A stretch of 64,000 nucleotides of DNA from Molossus alvarezi (GCA_037176705.1 CM073886.1:130602001-130666000), one strand, 5' to 3'; positions 22,261-34,273 are shown, numbered from the stretch's first letter. The notes: generated from the sequence alone by a model not told the origin. Program-made: numbers and translations.

Positions 22261-23095
22261 ACCACATACTAGAAATATCTTTTACATCCTATCACTTCTC
22301 TATTTACAATTCCCTTTTGATCAAATTCATTTTAAATTCTCGGGTTATAACTTATGCCTATGTTTTTGCTTTATCCCTTTATTATTTTCATGTTTCCTGC
22401 ATTCCTTAAGACTATCTCTTTAAATTATTCAAAATCTAATGACTTTATTTTATTTTAGTAAATATTTTAATTTTATTTTATGTTCATGAAAATGCACTGA
22501 ATGACACAGGAAAAGCACATATGTAAATAAAATAATAAAATAGTTCTAGGGTTTAGCACTGATGTGAAGAAAGAGAAATACCCTGTTCTTGCATGTAGAG
22601 CTATTATAGAAATATTAGTTCTTCTGAAATTAATGATGAATGTCATTCGACTTTAGTCAGAATTTCTATTTTAGGGTTTGAATTTCTATTTTAGGGTGTG
22701 GACATTGTGTTATAAAATTGATTACAATGATTTAAAAATTCATATCAAGTTTAAATATCTGAAAGGACCACAAAATAGTCAAAGACTATGATTCTGTGAG
22801 AAATATATTCTGAGCTATGTGGCAGGAAGTTTTGTTTACTTGTTTAAGCAATGATATATCACCAACAACAGTGTTTGGAGTAAGAATGAATGAAGCAGAG
22901 AGGAGTCATCAAAAATCCTTCTATGCTATTTTCAGAAGGGCTCTCAATAGACCATTCTGCAGAAATTACTGGAGACTGGTATACCTGCATTACAGTGTAG
23001 GAAACGCATTTCAAGTGAGAATGTACACATTAAATTGGTTTCTGGTTTTTCTCTATTATAAAGAGGATGCAATTAGTAATCAATTCACAATTTTT
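22261..23095. other. AT-rich spacer with a 20-bp tandem duplication
   Basis: Possibly diverged LINE sequence in the first part; nothing certain. A tandem duplication of a 20-bp unit lies at 22660-22699. An open frame at 22817-23110 has no domain. Confidence 0.35.
22660..22699. repeat. Two-copy tandem duplication, 20-bp unit
   Basis: gaatttctattttagggttt is followed at once by gaatttctattttagggtgt, one mismatch. Confidence 0.9.
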
Positions 23096-24450
23096 TATTC
23101 CTGTATCTGATTATTTCTTTGGAATAGATTCCTGCAATGATGAGTGAGAATGAATGGGTCAACAATTAAACATGTCAAAGCTTGGATAACTTATTTTCCA
23201 GAGTGGCTGCTGTCAATTTATACTGTCATACACAGGTCCCCCTCCCCCCAAATTTTTCAACTGAGGTATCACCAATATTGATTCAAAAGTAATTTTTAAA
23301 AAACACTTGCCATAAGAAATTGCAAATAGTTAATTTCTTTGGATGGAATTAATGAGCTGGAAATAGGTGAGAGGGGTCATTTTATTTTTAATACTCACCC
23401 AATAATATGTTGTTGTTTTTATTATTATTGATTTTACAGAGAGAAAGAGGGAGAGAGAAGGAGAGGGAGGGGAGGAGAGAGAGAGAGAGAGAATGAGAGA
23501 GAAACATCAATCAGTTGCCTCCCATACAAACCCAAACCGGAGATGGATCCTGCAACCTGGGCATGGGCCCTGACTGGGAATCCAGCCGGTGACCTTTCAG
23601 TACACAGGACAATGCTCCAACCAACTGAGTCACACCAGCCAAGGCGAGAGGGTCAATTTTACCTTTGATTTGTAAATGATATAAATATATTAACTATACA
23701 ATTTTCAATTTAAATTAAATTTAAATATGATATCTTGAGAAGAGGAATATGTTATCTGTTGGCTCTTTCCAATGTATACAGCACTTACATCATCAGCTGA
23801 ATTTGTAAGTTTTGTGTTTCTATCTGTGAATTGTTTTTCTCCTATGCCCAGTGTGGGATACTTGTTTTATTATGGAGTTCTTCATAAACTAAAGCTTTCC
23901 CAGCTTGTCTTTGTAATTGTTAATGTTTTCCAGTTTGTTATTTACCCTCTGAATTTGGTTTAAATTTGTTCACATTAATTTTATGTTGAGAACATAGTCT
24001 TCTTTACCAATATTAGCTTATAACCTCTATTTTTGTCCAATTTTATTTGTATTTATTTTATGTATACTTCCATAATCCACCTAGAATTTGCATGCTTTGA
24101 GTTAGAGATCTAGAAGGCTGTTGTAATGATTCATACAACTGGTTATTTCAGCACCTTTTAGTAAATGTTAATTATTTCCACTGTGATTAATCTCATCCGT
24201 TATGGTTCAAGGCTGGTCTGCTCTTCTCGTGTGTCTCTTCATTCAAATACCACTTGTAGAGTATTTTAAATATTTTAGATTTCGTAGCATATTTTGTATT
24301 ACCACAAAAACCCCTTGTTTGTCATATTTATCTGGAATAGTCAGTCTTATAAATTTACAATTTATTAGCAATTATCACCCCAGTATTCTCCCTGGATTAT
24401 CCCCACAGAAAAATATGTTTTGGTTTGGTTTTAATCTCCAGTTCTGAAGA
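23096..24450 (-). mobile_element. Second ancient LINE-1 (L1M-type) copy, antisense, split by a SINE
   Basis: It restarts with the same L1M landmark seen inside the first copy ('gaatagattcctgcaatg', 'ttatactgtcatac'), so it is a separate insertion. It continues through 'cttccataatccacctaga' and 'atttcagcaccttttagta' toward the ORF2 end in antisense. A VES copy is inserted at 23411-23646. Confidence 0.6.
23411..23646 (-). mobile_element. VES SINE, reverse orientation, with an expanded GA run
   Basis: Inverted tail 'attattattgattttacaga', long GA/GGA-rich run (23440-23510), 'aacctgggcatgggccctga', inverted B-box 'gggaatccagccggtgacc' and inverted head 'gagtcacaccagccaaggc'. No clear target duplication. 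Confidence 0.88.
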
Positions 24451-24689
24451 CATGTGAAGTTAATACATTTACCTCCCTTTCTCTGTAAATTATTTTAGAA
24501 CATATTGAATGACATCTAAATATAATCAGACTTCCAAATATAAATCTAGCATATATTTCTACTACATATTGTAGAGGTTGGTGTATTCATATTAAAAAAA
24601 AAAAACTAGATATTTAAATAATTTAAACTGTGATATGAATATGAATAATAACTAAGTATTGCCTAAATCACCATCATTTACTATATTTT

Positions 24690-24835
24690 TGCATATATTA
24701 TTTTAATCTATCCTCATAAAATCCTTAGGAGTTTTTGCCCTATTTTCAATGAAGAAATGAGCTATGAGGAATTAAACAGCTTAAGGATATAACTAATAAT
24801 TTACTAAATTGCAAAAAATCAGTCACCCCGACTTC
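24690..24835 (-). mobile_element. MIR SINE fragment, antisense
   Basis: Follows the antisense MIR core: 'tttaatctatcctcataaaa', 'tgccctattttcaatgaaga' and a degraded 'gaattaaacagcttaaggat' block. Confidence 0.6.
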
Positions 24836-25449
24836 CAACTTCATTTTCACAGAAGATGGTATGCTAAAGAGCTACTAAATCACAAAGTCTGTCTCCGTAC
24901 TTCAAACAAGACTCTCCCATAAACATGAACTTCCTCTTTGATCCATCCCACTGCTCTTTAACAGGACAGGATCTGTATACATCAGATCTTGGGGCGACTG
25001 CATTCGCATTTTCTGGAAGTAAACACACACACACAAGTTGAAAACCACATCAACTTTTGGAGAAAGGCTTGGCTGGACGGGTTGAGAATCATAGAAACCA
25101 CTTTTTTATGGCTGGTTGGAATTAAATGTAACATACTGATGTCAGCTGCCCTGCACACATAATTTGATAAAATACTCATTTAACTGCTCTTATTATTCAT
25201 TTACTTTTAAGGTCCTTCTGCCATGTGGCATCGAGGGCCCCGACAGATCCCTCCCATTATCACACAGTTTATTGGGGCACAGCCAGTGTAAACCACTGGG
25301 TCCCTGGCAACAGGAAAATGGTAAATTAAACCCAAACCACATGCCAGTCGGAGCGAACCAGTGGTCAATGAGCATTTAGGATGGGAGGCCAAGCAAATAA
25401 ACAGCCAGTCCATTAGTCAGTTATTGCCAGCACTAAATGAATAAAACTC
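24836..25449. other. Single-copy spacer, no feature seen
   Basis: No repeat, RNA gene or exon could be supported. A short CA run lies at 25022-25036. Confidence 0.4.
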
Positions 25450-26330
25450 TTGAGAGGAAATCACGGCAGGGCGGCGACAATCTGCGGCGGGTGTGGCGGG
25501 CCCTGCGGAGGGGCTGGAGGGTCCCGGCTGCTGGGCCACAGAGGAATGCGGGCCGGTGGCCAGGCCGCCCATGCCTCTGGCCTGTGCCCTGCTGACGAGC
25601 TCCGGTCACTTGACGGCATCCTGAAAAACAGCTGGCGCCCGACCCTCAAATATTGATTCAGTGTTTACAAATCGGGTTCAGGTTTTAGGCAAACAGCTTG
25701 AATCAACAGCGTGTGCCATCTGGTTTTATGGCTCGAGGGTTTCCACCACACTGTCGCCCAGGTGCGGGCCTCACGGTTCATTTGAGCCGCTGGCATCACC
25801 CCTTCCCTTCCTGGAAGGCGGGGGGTCGGTCTGCCTTAGACACCAAGCGGATTCCGGGGGCCTGAGCGTGGTTCCTGGCAAGGACAGAAACCCCTCCGAC
25901 GCCTCGCGTGGCTGCAGCAGGAGGAGGGACGTGCAAAACCCTGTCCAGCCCGAGTGTGCAGGGGAGGAGGAAGCGGACTGGCCAGCCCCTCGTGCTGCAT
26001 TCACCAGGCATTATCTAAGGCAAACACGGGGACAGGAGAGCTTTGGAGGGACAAACAGGCTCTGCACCTTCTGCAAACAGCCACGGTCGTTCGGAGGACG
26101 GTAGCCAAGCAGAGCCTGACAGCAGCCCGGGGGGACCTCGGAGCGTGTGGAATTCGGCAGTGAGCGGCTGTCCCCAAGCCCGCATTCCTTCCTCACTAGT
26201 GTGACCACGCAGGGACCTCCCGGGGGGCCGGGGACTGCGCTTCCGGAGCTGGGGTTTTGCTCCCAAACCTTGCTGGCTCCCCTGAGGCTGAGCCATCGGG
26301 AGCCCAGGTGCCCAGGTTTCTCCTTTTATC
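25450..26330. other. GC- and CpG-rich patch without a visible gene
   Basis: CpG density rises sharply at 25465-25640 and stays above the flanks to about 26330. Open frames on both strands overlap and have no recognisable domain. It contains no interspersed repeat. Confidence 0.45.
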
Positions 26331-26872
26331 CTGATAACCCTGCGCTCCAAATCACACGCATACCCGGCCCCAGCAAAAGAGTGCACCTTCCTTGTGCTGC
26401 TGGACGTCAACCCTGGCTCATTGCTCTCACCTTGGTCAGTTTTGCAACGTCCGTGTAATTGATCATGTCCTATAATTAATCCACTTTAAATGATTATTTG
26501 GGGAAGGACAATGTGAATGATAAGTGATGATTGTGTACACAACATTCCATACTGCTCCCCAAATCACCTCCCCTTTCCTCCTGACTAGACGTAGATCGCT
26601 GTACTTTTGCTATTTGATGGCATAAGTCTACTAGTTTGTAGAAATAGTAAATAAGTGGAAGGGATATTCTTCTGAGTCAGGTTACTTTGTCTACTGTATT
26701 TTTTACTTTATACTAAGAGAACAACCAGGTCATTAAAAATATTTCAAGAAAAATCACATCTCTTTGGAGAGGACAAACATGAATATTTTATTAGATGGCT
26801 ATATATCATCAGAAATAGTAAAGAAGCAGCAAGGAGTTAGTTCATCATCTCTAAGACAGATATTAATTCCAT
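26331..26872. other. Single-copy spacer, no feature seen
   Basis: No repeat, RNA gene or exon could be supported. Confidence 0.4.
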
Positions 26873-26885
26873 TACCCTTCTTCGT

Positions 26886-27053
26886 CTTCCTCTTTTTTTA
26901 AATTGATTTGAGAGAGAAAAAGCATTATCGATTTATTGTTCCACTTATCTATGATTCATTGGTTGCTTCTTGTATGTGCCCTGACCTGAGATCAAACTCA
27001 TAACCTTGGTATATCGGGATGATGCTCTAACTAACTGAGCTACCCAGCCGGGG
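26886..27053 (-). mobile_element. Older bat tRNA-derived SINE (MEG/Rhin-like), antisense
   Basis: This differs from VES. It has a body with 'attgttccacttatctatga' and 'cattggttgcttcttgtatg', then 'gatcaaactcataacc' (inverted B-box), 'tatatcgggatgatgctcta' and 'ctgagctacccagccggggt'. Possible flanks share 'tacccttc' (from 26873 and from 27054). Confidence 0.7.
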
Positions 27054-27063
27054 TACCCTTCGT

Positions 27064-27429
27064 ATTTCTAACGAATTGCTTTCTCTTTTAAAACCACATT
27101 AGAAAAGTTGGGATATACTTAAGTAGCCATATACTTATAGCTGTTCACTCCAATACTACAGAGTTCCCAAAGGGGACTTTGATACAAGGTGCTATCAGCC
27201 AAGAAGAAGACAGTTCTCCTGGCCACCCACACACAGCAGGAATGTAATTAATAGAAATGAAACCATTTAATGTAACTTGTCTACCATATGTCTTAAGAAA
27301 TGTGTTTGGCTTAGGCAAGTTAATCCTATGAATAACAGTGTGCCGATGCAGTTCGTTACTCAAACATGTGTTGATGGCCAAGAGTGTACTAGAATCTTGC
27401 AACTGCAGTGTGACTAAGATACAATCTCC
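27064..27429. other. Single-copy spacer, no feature seen
   Basis: No repeat, RNA gene or exon could be supported. Confidence 0.35.
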
Positions 27430-27860
27430 AAGATTCTAGAGTAGAACTGGGGAGACAGGCAGGTAAGGAGGCACCTGTAAGACAGTGTGATGAGTGAGAT
27501 GGTTGGGAAATCTAGAGGGTAAGGCTTCTCAACCCAGCCCTGGGGGAGGGCATTCAACAAAGCTTCCCAAAGGAGGTGACCTCGGCACAGTCACACAGGA
27601 GAAGGGAGGATTAGCCAAAAGAAGACGGAGAGATGGGATTCCCAGCACACGCACCAGTGTGGACAGCTGGGAAGTTCACCGTGGCTGAGGGGGAGTGAGG
27701 GAGGCCCAGCATCTGAGAGGAGGATCAGAGAGAAACCCAGGGCCTGAAATGCTTTAAATGAGACATAATCAAATTTGTGCTTCAGAAAACACAGTCCGGA
27801 GGAGCAGAGGTAGCATGACCGCAAGCAGAGACCATTAGGAAGCTATTATCATAATCATCG
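27430..27860 (+). mobile_element. Ancient mammalian repeat, family not assigned (LINE-like)
   Basis: Degraded but ordered motifs: 'gggcattcaacaaagcttcc', 'aaaggaggtgacctc', 'cccagggcctgaaatgctt', 'gaccattaggaagctatta'. It looks like the same old repeat type as 10380-11180. Class uncertain. Confidence 0.45.
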
Positions 27861-28977
27861 TGACCTAGTCTTTAGATTCTATAAAATGACCAGCGTCCAG
27901 GAAAACACTGTGGATGGGTATTTCGCAGCAGAGCTTTCGTATTGGTATCGCAGGACAAGAGGAGAAAATCAGCGATGGAAACAGCCAGGCACAAACAAAT
28001 CAAAACAAAACAAACAAGAAAACACGTTGCTCGCTCAACTGCCCTGACTCAGTCACCTCAGTGTGCACAGCCTGACAGGTACGCCTGGCTCCACTCCCAG
28101 GATCAGGCGGTTCACCTCCATCTCCACACGCCCTGCAGGCACTAGACTCCTACGTGCCCGGGCACCGAGCACGGCACATCCAAGCAAGGTGGGATTTTCA
28201 GGAGGAAAATCCTCCAAACGATAAAGGTCATACACTAAAAGCCACAGCATCGAAGAGATTGCCAAGTTCGAAGCGTGGGTCCTCCCTTTGATGTCCAGCC
28301 AGCCAGGAGCGCTGGCTGCCACAGGTTTGGGGCACAGCTTGACTTTGCCCCACCTTCCAGTGGCCAGTCTCGAACACATACCTCAGTTCAAATGTCTTGG
28401 ATCTGAAAAAATCATTTCATTTGGTAAAACTCAGGTAATAGGAAATATGCCCTTCCAGGCTGTGATTTCTAGATTGTTCTTGATGTCTTCCTGCTCTGCC
28501 TCCCCTGCGGGACGTCACTGCCACCGCCGCACACCTGGACCTAAACGGTGCCCGGAGCTGCGTTCATTCCATGTCTTTCCTCAGCAACCACGGCCCGGTT
28601 CCTCCTCCCAGTCCTGTGTCCCCGGGGGAGACGGCCGCCATCCCAGCTCCTCCGGCGTGAGGTCCACGGGCTGCGGGAACCCGTCCCCATCTGGCAGGCA
28701 TCCTCGTCACCACACTTGTGTCCTGTTGATGGCGCTGGTTTGAGTTCCTGAGTCTCTTCCTTTCTACTATTGCAGGTACTTCAGTAATATCCAGCGACTC
28801 CCTCCGTCGGGGACTGTCTGTGCCCCGTCCACATCTATTTTTCACACTGGTCCCCTCCCCCTGCCGAGGGCTTTCACTGTACCCTCACCACAGCATTGGG
28901 CTGATGAGCATCATCTCCCCCAAGGGGGCTGCATGGCTACACCTCCCTACCCCTCCCGGCCTGGCTACCTGGTTGCA
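27861..28977. other. Single-copy spacer, GC-rich at 28490-28710
   Basis: No gene could be supported. Open frames on both strands at 28288-28845 overlap and carry no known domain. Confidence 0.4.
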
Positions 28978-28994
28978 AAAGATCCCAAGCCCCA

Positions 28995-29168
28995 GCCTGG
29001 CCGGTGTGGCTCAGGGGTTGAGTGTCCACCCATGCACCGAGGTCACCCGCTCAATTCCTGGTCAGGGCACATGCCCAGTGAGGGCCGTGCAGAAAGCAGC
29101 CAATCCATATTCTCTCTCACTGGTGTTTCTATCTCTCTAAATCAATAAAGATTAAATAAAATGTATTT
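28995..29168 (+). mobile_element. VES SINE, shortened body, with target duplication
   Basis: Head 'cctggccggtgtggctcagg', B-box-like 'gctcaattcctggtcag', shortened CT run and 'aaatcaataaagatt' end. Flanks 'aaagatcccaagccccag' and 'aaagatgccagccccag' are an imperfect direct repeat with one substitution and one indel. Confidence 0.9.
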
Positions 29169-29189
29169 AAAGATGCCAGCCCCAGCTCA

Positions 29190-30060
29190 CCTCCTGCGGC
29201 AGGCCCGCTCCGCCAGCGCTGTGTGCACTAGTTAGACAGCCCGACCCACTGCCTGCCGGTTCTGCCTCCTTCCGCGGCGCGTCCTTCCTTAGCTCTCAAC
29301 GCTCTTTCTCCCAACACCGGGCGCCAAGCCCGGTCTCGGTCCCTGCTTCCGAGGAACCTGACCCCGGACCTCGCACGTCGGGGCTGACCTCATCGTTGCT
29401 CCTCCTGTGCTCAGTCAGGTCCTTCCGCGGGGGTCTGAGCCCACGCGTGGCCACTAACACAGACCTTAATGTCCCTGGAAAGCCCTGGACCACGTGACCG
29501 ACTTTTCCCTGAGCCGGCGGGGCCTCTGTCCTGGGAAGAGGGAGCCCATGATCCCCGCTCACTGGACTCTCCAGCCTTCGTGCTGCGAGACGAGCCCCGC
29601 GCTCCCCTCAAAGGCTCGGCCCTGGTACCGAGCTCGGGAAAGGAGAGTTCTGGACCCCACTCACCCAGCCCGGGTCACGACTGCACCCAGACACGGGGCT
29701 GCGTGCTGTCCTTACCTGAACCCCGCAGTCCCCTGGAAAACCCCGTGCTAGGGGCGCTGACCCCGCGCCGAAAGTCTGCCTGCGACTTGTACCTCTTCGC
29801 AGGTGCATCCAACCACCTGCTGATCAAAACCAGTGCGTTCCATCCCCAGCTGGGAATCGCGGGGGAAGCTGCGCTTGGGAAGTGAAGGTGCTGGTTCCCA
29901 GCCCCCTGGGTGGGCTGGCAGCCCCGGGTGCGAATCTGCCAGTGGAAGACCTGCCTCCGGTACTTCGGGGAAACGCGGGGTCAGCGGGCCCGCGCAGTTC
30001 ACGCCCCTGCTGCTTAAGGCTCCACGGTGTGGTTACCCACGCAAAGATCCCATCGGAGCT
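29190..30060. other. CpG-island-like region without a recognisable gene
   Basis: By eye the first 600 bp hold about 4-5 CpG per 60 bases, which is close to expectation for their GC content, and no interspersed repeat is present. Such islands usually mark promoters in mammals. No open frame within it resembles a known protein; several overlap on both strands. It could be an unannotated promoter, a noncoding RNA promoter or an orphan island. Confidence 0.6.
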
Positions 30061-30244
30061 AAGGCACCAGCACAGGTGCTGACAGAGGAGAAAACGGAAT
30101 GGGGGGAAAGTAAGGTAACATTTCATCAGGAGACTAGAAGTCAGGCGGGCTCTGAGCCATGGCTGGCCTACCCGAGTCCTTTCTAACCCAGCGATCTGCT
30201 TCACCCCGTTTCTGGCCAGAGAAGAGGTGTCAGACTTCGGGGCA

Positions 30245-30500
30245 GCAGCGCAGTAGAGAGCTTAAAGAGCTGGCCTCCTCCGCCCTGAATTTACGTCCCT
30301 ACTCTGTCGTGACAGATGATGTCTGTCGGGTTAGCTGGCTTTTCTGAGCCTCGGTGTCCTCGTCTTACACGGGGACAGTAGTGACAGCTACACGGCAGCT
30401 GCCAGGAGGCTAAGTGAATGAATGCATCTGAGTTCCTAGCCCAGTGTTCGGCAATGCAGCAAGTCCCCAGGACATGTTTGGCATTATTATTTGCCTTTAT
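30245..30500 (+). mobile_element. MIR SINE, near full length
   Basis: MIR landmarks in sense order: 'ctgagcctcggtgtcctcgt', 'acacggggacagtagtgaca', 'gaggctaagtgaatgaatgc', 'cctagcccagtgttcggcaa' and 'ggcattattattt'. Confidence 0.8.
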
Positions 30501-32298
30501 AAATCCCATTTCCAATCTGTTCTGCTTACAACTTCATTTTGTAAATGGATCGTTTTCTCCCGAATCCCTCCTGCTTCAGCAGTAACGGGTTCTACTTTTA
30601 AATGTGGTTGACAGTTTACTTTTCTGGTTCCCTGTCCCAGTATCGTGGGAGCCTATTCATTCCACCTGGAGTAAGGTCTGGTCCCCCGCCCCACGGTTCT
30701 GTAATATTCTTCTCCAGATTGAGACTTGCTCGGTATGTCTTCCCGGAACTTTCTCATGCCCAAAGCTGGCCTCAGGGGCCGGGAGGGGCCGGGCCCACCC
30801 CTTCTGTTCCTTGGCCTGGCTGCATCGGAGCCTCACTCACAGCATGGACTGTCTCTGTCCGCACCTCTGACCCACAGCACTGAGCAAATGGTTCCAAAAT
30901 CTAAAAAGAAACCATTAAGAAGAGAAACAGTGAGTTTCTCATGGAAGTCCAAAATATCCAAGGCTTCTTTTGTAAACCGCACTCTCCATCCACTTCAGAG
31001 CCAACGCCTCTCCGCAGCCAACATGAGCAGGTGCGGTCGGTTCCTGCTCCCGGGGTCGGGGAGAGTCAGCTGCGGGCCAGGTGATGCCGCAGCAATTAAT
31101 CTGCATTCACGCTTCGGTTTCCTGAGCCCTCTCTTCTCAGCCGAAGCCTTTGGGTTTAGCAAAGCCAAGACTTTCCAGACTTGGCCACATCGACCTTCTC
31201 TGTGTCTGTTCTGTGAAAAGTAAACACCTTTAACTTATGGCCAAAGAAATAAGAGTCACTTTGAATTGTTTTCACTTGGGGGTCTGTTGCTGGGTGAGGT
31301 CTGCTCCCAGAAAAAAGAATTTACTTGGAGGGCTCTCAAGGGAAGTTCGGGCCAAGTGCAGACTTAATTTTTCTTCTTGTCCTGAATGTTCAACAGTTGT
31401 TTGTTTCTGTCTTGCAATTCCAATACAGCACTACACAAGAGTCATGGGGGGGCTTGTGGGTTTCTAGTTCGGGCATCATATCTAAACCGTACCTAAGGAA
31501 ATCGCTCTCTTGCCTTTCCATGGTGGATAATTCCCTGCATCTTTTCCTACGGAAAAAGCGTGGACTGTGGAGGGGAGGGGCCACAGTGAGTCCAGCATGT
31601 GCACCTGGAATCCCCCAGGGAGCCCATCCGGTAACTCAGGCTGTGCCTACCTGGGAGGACTCTCTGGTTGGACAACAAAATATCGTGTCCCTCTCTCTAG
31701 CGACATTTTAAAATCTCCTGCAGGAGTTGAAGTTTACATTTTATTGTCCTCTGCCTGGCAGCAGGTGGCAAATGGTGTTAGAGGGGACAGCTGAGTTCGT
31801 TAGTAGATGGCAATGTGGAGAGTGGTCAAGCTGCCGGTGGGGATGGTAACCTTGGGTGGAAATATGTCAAGGTGTTCTCCAAGGATCAAAGTATTTGTAT
31901 TTCTCACATGACTTTGATTTTCTTCCTGTGGGCACGGATACCTTAGGGAAATGTATTAAAATTAATCAGTAGATGTTATTTCAACCCACAGATGACTGGC
32001 ATTTTTACAACTGCCACACAGTTATTCTTATGAGCTTATTCATGTGTGAGAACTTGTGGGAATGGAATTTACATACTGCTCCAAAGATTTTCATGTTATT
32101 CAACAGGTCTTCTAAGAGAGAAAGGAGCCTTCTTTTTCGGCTGGCTTATTTGGGTTATACTTTTGTCTAGAATTTTTTTTCTCTCTTTGAAGTCTTTTTC
32201 CCATTAGCTTTTCAATACAATTCCCATGAGGTACTATTGCCAAAAGGAAAAGTGTTTTAGTTCTCATGTATCTCCCTTTAAATTTCCTCAGCTGATTA
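30501..32298. other. Single-copy region, no gene seen
   Basis: GC-rich at 30660-30860, then mixed. A CTCF-like motif is listed separately at 31756-31771. Open frames have no domains. Confidence 0.4.
31756..31771 (+). promoter_or_regulatory. Possible CTCF motif
   Basis: 'gcagcaggtggcaa' fits the CTCF core (CCASYAGRKGGCRS) at most positions. A motif match alone does not show binding. Confidence 0.3.
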
Positions 32299-32355
32299 TG
32301 GATGGATAGATAGATAGATATAGAAAGATGATAGATGATAGAATATAGCGAGATA
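32299..32355. repeat. GATA-type tetranucleotide microsatellite, interrupted
   Basis: 'gatggatagatagatagata' followed by degenerate GATA units. Confidence 0.85.
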
Positions 32356-33339
32356 TACTTTATCAATAGAATCAAGGTGCTCAGTGTTTCTTGCTGTTAG
32401 AGAATAATGAAAACAATATGGAAGAAATTGACCATTTTGACTATTGTAAAAGCGACTTTATAGATATCATTGATTTTGATATGTGTCTACACTGGCAATA
32501 AAAAAAGGTTATTCAAAATAAATTAAAAAAACAGAGATGCAAAATCTATACTAGAGATATGAAATTTAAGATCAAAGATTGAAAATCTATATTAGAACTG
32601 ACACAGGTCCTCCAACTACTTAAATAGTCTCTTTCAGTAACTTTTTTTCTATAAAACATGGGTTTAAATTTTTCAGATTATAAACTTGGCAGCATTGTAA
32701 GACAAATTCATCCTGTAATTATTTATTTCAGATATTTTACACAATAGCATACAACACATAATTTTATCCATTTACTATGTCTTTAACTGTGTGAAATATT
32801 CTTAAATTGATGTTAGTTTGTTCAAGATACAAGTAATTAAATTAAATAATGTTAGTATTATTATACCTTTTCTACTCCATATACCAAGGTAGCTAGTATT
32901 GAACATTTAATTAAAACATATTTAGAGAAAAAAGTTTTTGTATGCTAAAATTAAATTATGTACTTTATGTTTTAGAATTCAGTCAGTTTCCTACTAAATC
33001 ACGGTTAACATGTTTGAGGCATCCAGGTGTTGGGGACTGGGGTCTACAACCCACACATGTAAATGACGACAAAGGAACCAACACTTATTGAATTTCTATT
33101 CTGAGGTTTACTCTTCTGAGCATCGGCCCCCAACAACGAAAGGCACAGGTGTCTCAAGGAATTTAGCTTATTTAAGGGAAATGAGACAACAGACTAATAA
33201 AATACACTGCAGTGCATATTATGACACAGGTGTGCCCCCGAAGCCGCGGGAACCCTGATTTAGAGTGAGAGAAGGAACCTTCTGGACAGATAGGATACCA
33301 GAGCTGAATTTTAGACATAACAACAATGCCACCGAAATA
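32356..33339. other. AT-rich single-copy spacer, no feature seen
   Basis: No repeat, RNA gene or exon could be supported. Confidence 0.4.
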
Positions 33340-33475
33340 TAGTGAATGCTTCTTAAACAAAACAATTTGTATAGATTTTCTCATGCTATCATCGTGTGAC
33401 AACTAATGTAATGAGGTGGGTTTATTATCCTCATCTTATAAACACCAATGAATAAACTGGCATGCGCCGGGCAGC
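33340..33475 (-). mobile_element. Possible MIR fragment, antisense
   Basis: 'tgggtttattatcctcatct' followed by 'tataaacaccaatgaataaa' fits the antisense MIR core ('ttatccccattttacagatg'). Short and diverged. Confidence 0.45.
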
Positions 33476-33559
33476 TATCAGTGGCAGAGGGGGACAAGCC
33501 TGACAGGTCTCAGCCTGCACAGAGAGCTGTAGACACGCTACAGGGGAGTGGAGAGCTGG

Positions 33560-33770
33560 GCGTATGGGGGCTACCAGGAACGTAGAAAGAGTGGACTCGG
33601 GGACATACGAGGGAGAGGGCAGGAAATGGGGGTAGAAGGCCGAGGCAAGTCCAAGAGGGTCCTAGAAGCCACGGTCAGGACACGGACTTTACCCCAGAAG
33701 CCCTGAGGAACCAGGGATGGTGTCAAGACATCAATCACTCTGTCAGCAAGAAGTGGTCAAGAAATGGGAG
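33560..33770 (+). mobile_element. Ancient mammalian repeat fragment, family not assigned
   Basis: 'agccacggtcaggacacgga', 'ctttaccccagaagccctga' and 'caatcactctgtcagcaaga' resemble the old LINE-like repeat type seen at 27430-27860. Low certainty. Confidence 0.35.
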
Positions 33771-33983
33771 TAAGGAATCTATATAGATCTTGAGATGCTT
33801 GGCTTGGGTGGGGAAGGGCTGGGAAGGGCTGGTGTCCCCCGGAGACAGGAAGGACAGCAGAGAAGACATTTGGAGGTGAGGCGTAGAGCTCCGGTTTGAA
33901 AGTAGTTTGCACGTTGTCAGGTGGAGCAGAGGAGTTCATTTGCTTATGTCGATGTGATGTGAAGGCTGAGGGTGTATCAGAAA

Positions 33984-33985
<2 letters not shown>

Positions 33986-34014
<29 letters not shown>

Positions 34015-34015
34015 T
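33986..34015. repeat. (GT)n microsatellite
   Basis: An uninterrupted run of about 14 GT units directly upstream of a SINE. Confidence 0.95.
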
Positions 34016-34027
34016 TAAAGAAAATGT

Positions 34028-34273
34028 CCGGACCTGGCCGGTTTGGCCCAGCGGTTGGAGCGTCGGTCCCTGGACCGAAGAGTCTCAGGTTTCATCCGGT
34101 CAAGGGCACCATGCCAGTTGCGATTTGGTCCCCGGCCCCAGTCGGGGTCATGCGGGAGGGATCCTGTCGATGTGTCTCTCTCCCATCAATGTTTCTCTCT
34201 CTCTCTCTCCCTCCCTCCCCATCTCTCTGCAGATAAATGGGAAAAAATATCCTCAGGTGAGGATTTTTTTTTA
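34028..34273 (+). mobile_element. VES SINE
   Basis: Head 'acctggccggtttggcccag', body 'atgcgggagggatcctgtcg', CT run and 'tatcctcaggtgagga' tail. Short flanks aaaatgt at 34021-34027 and 34274-34280. Confidence 0.9.

Noticed and set aside
23440..23510. Independent GA microsatellite
   Set aside because: It is the expanded GA-rich body of a reverse-oriented VES copy.
25265..25320. VES head ('cacagccagtgtaaaccac')
   Set aside because: Only a short similarity; no A-box, B-box, body or tail follows.
30726..31223. 165-codon open frame
   Set aside because: No recognisable family or splice context; composition effect in a GC-rich stretch.
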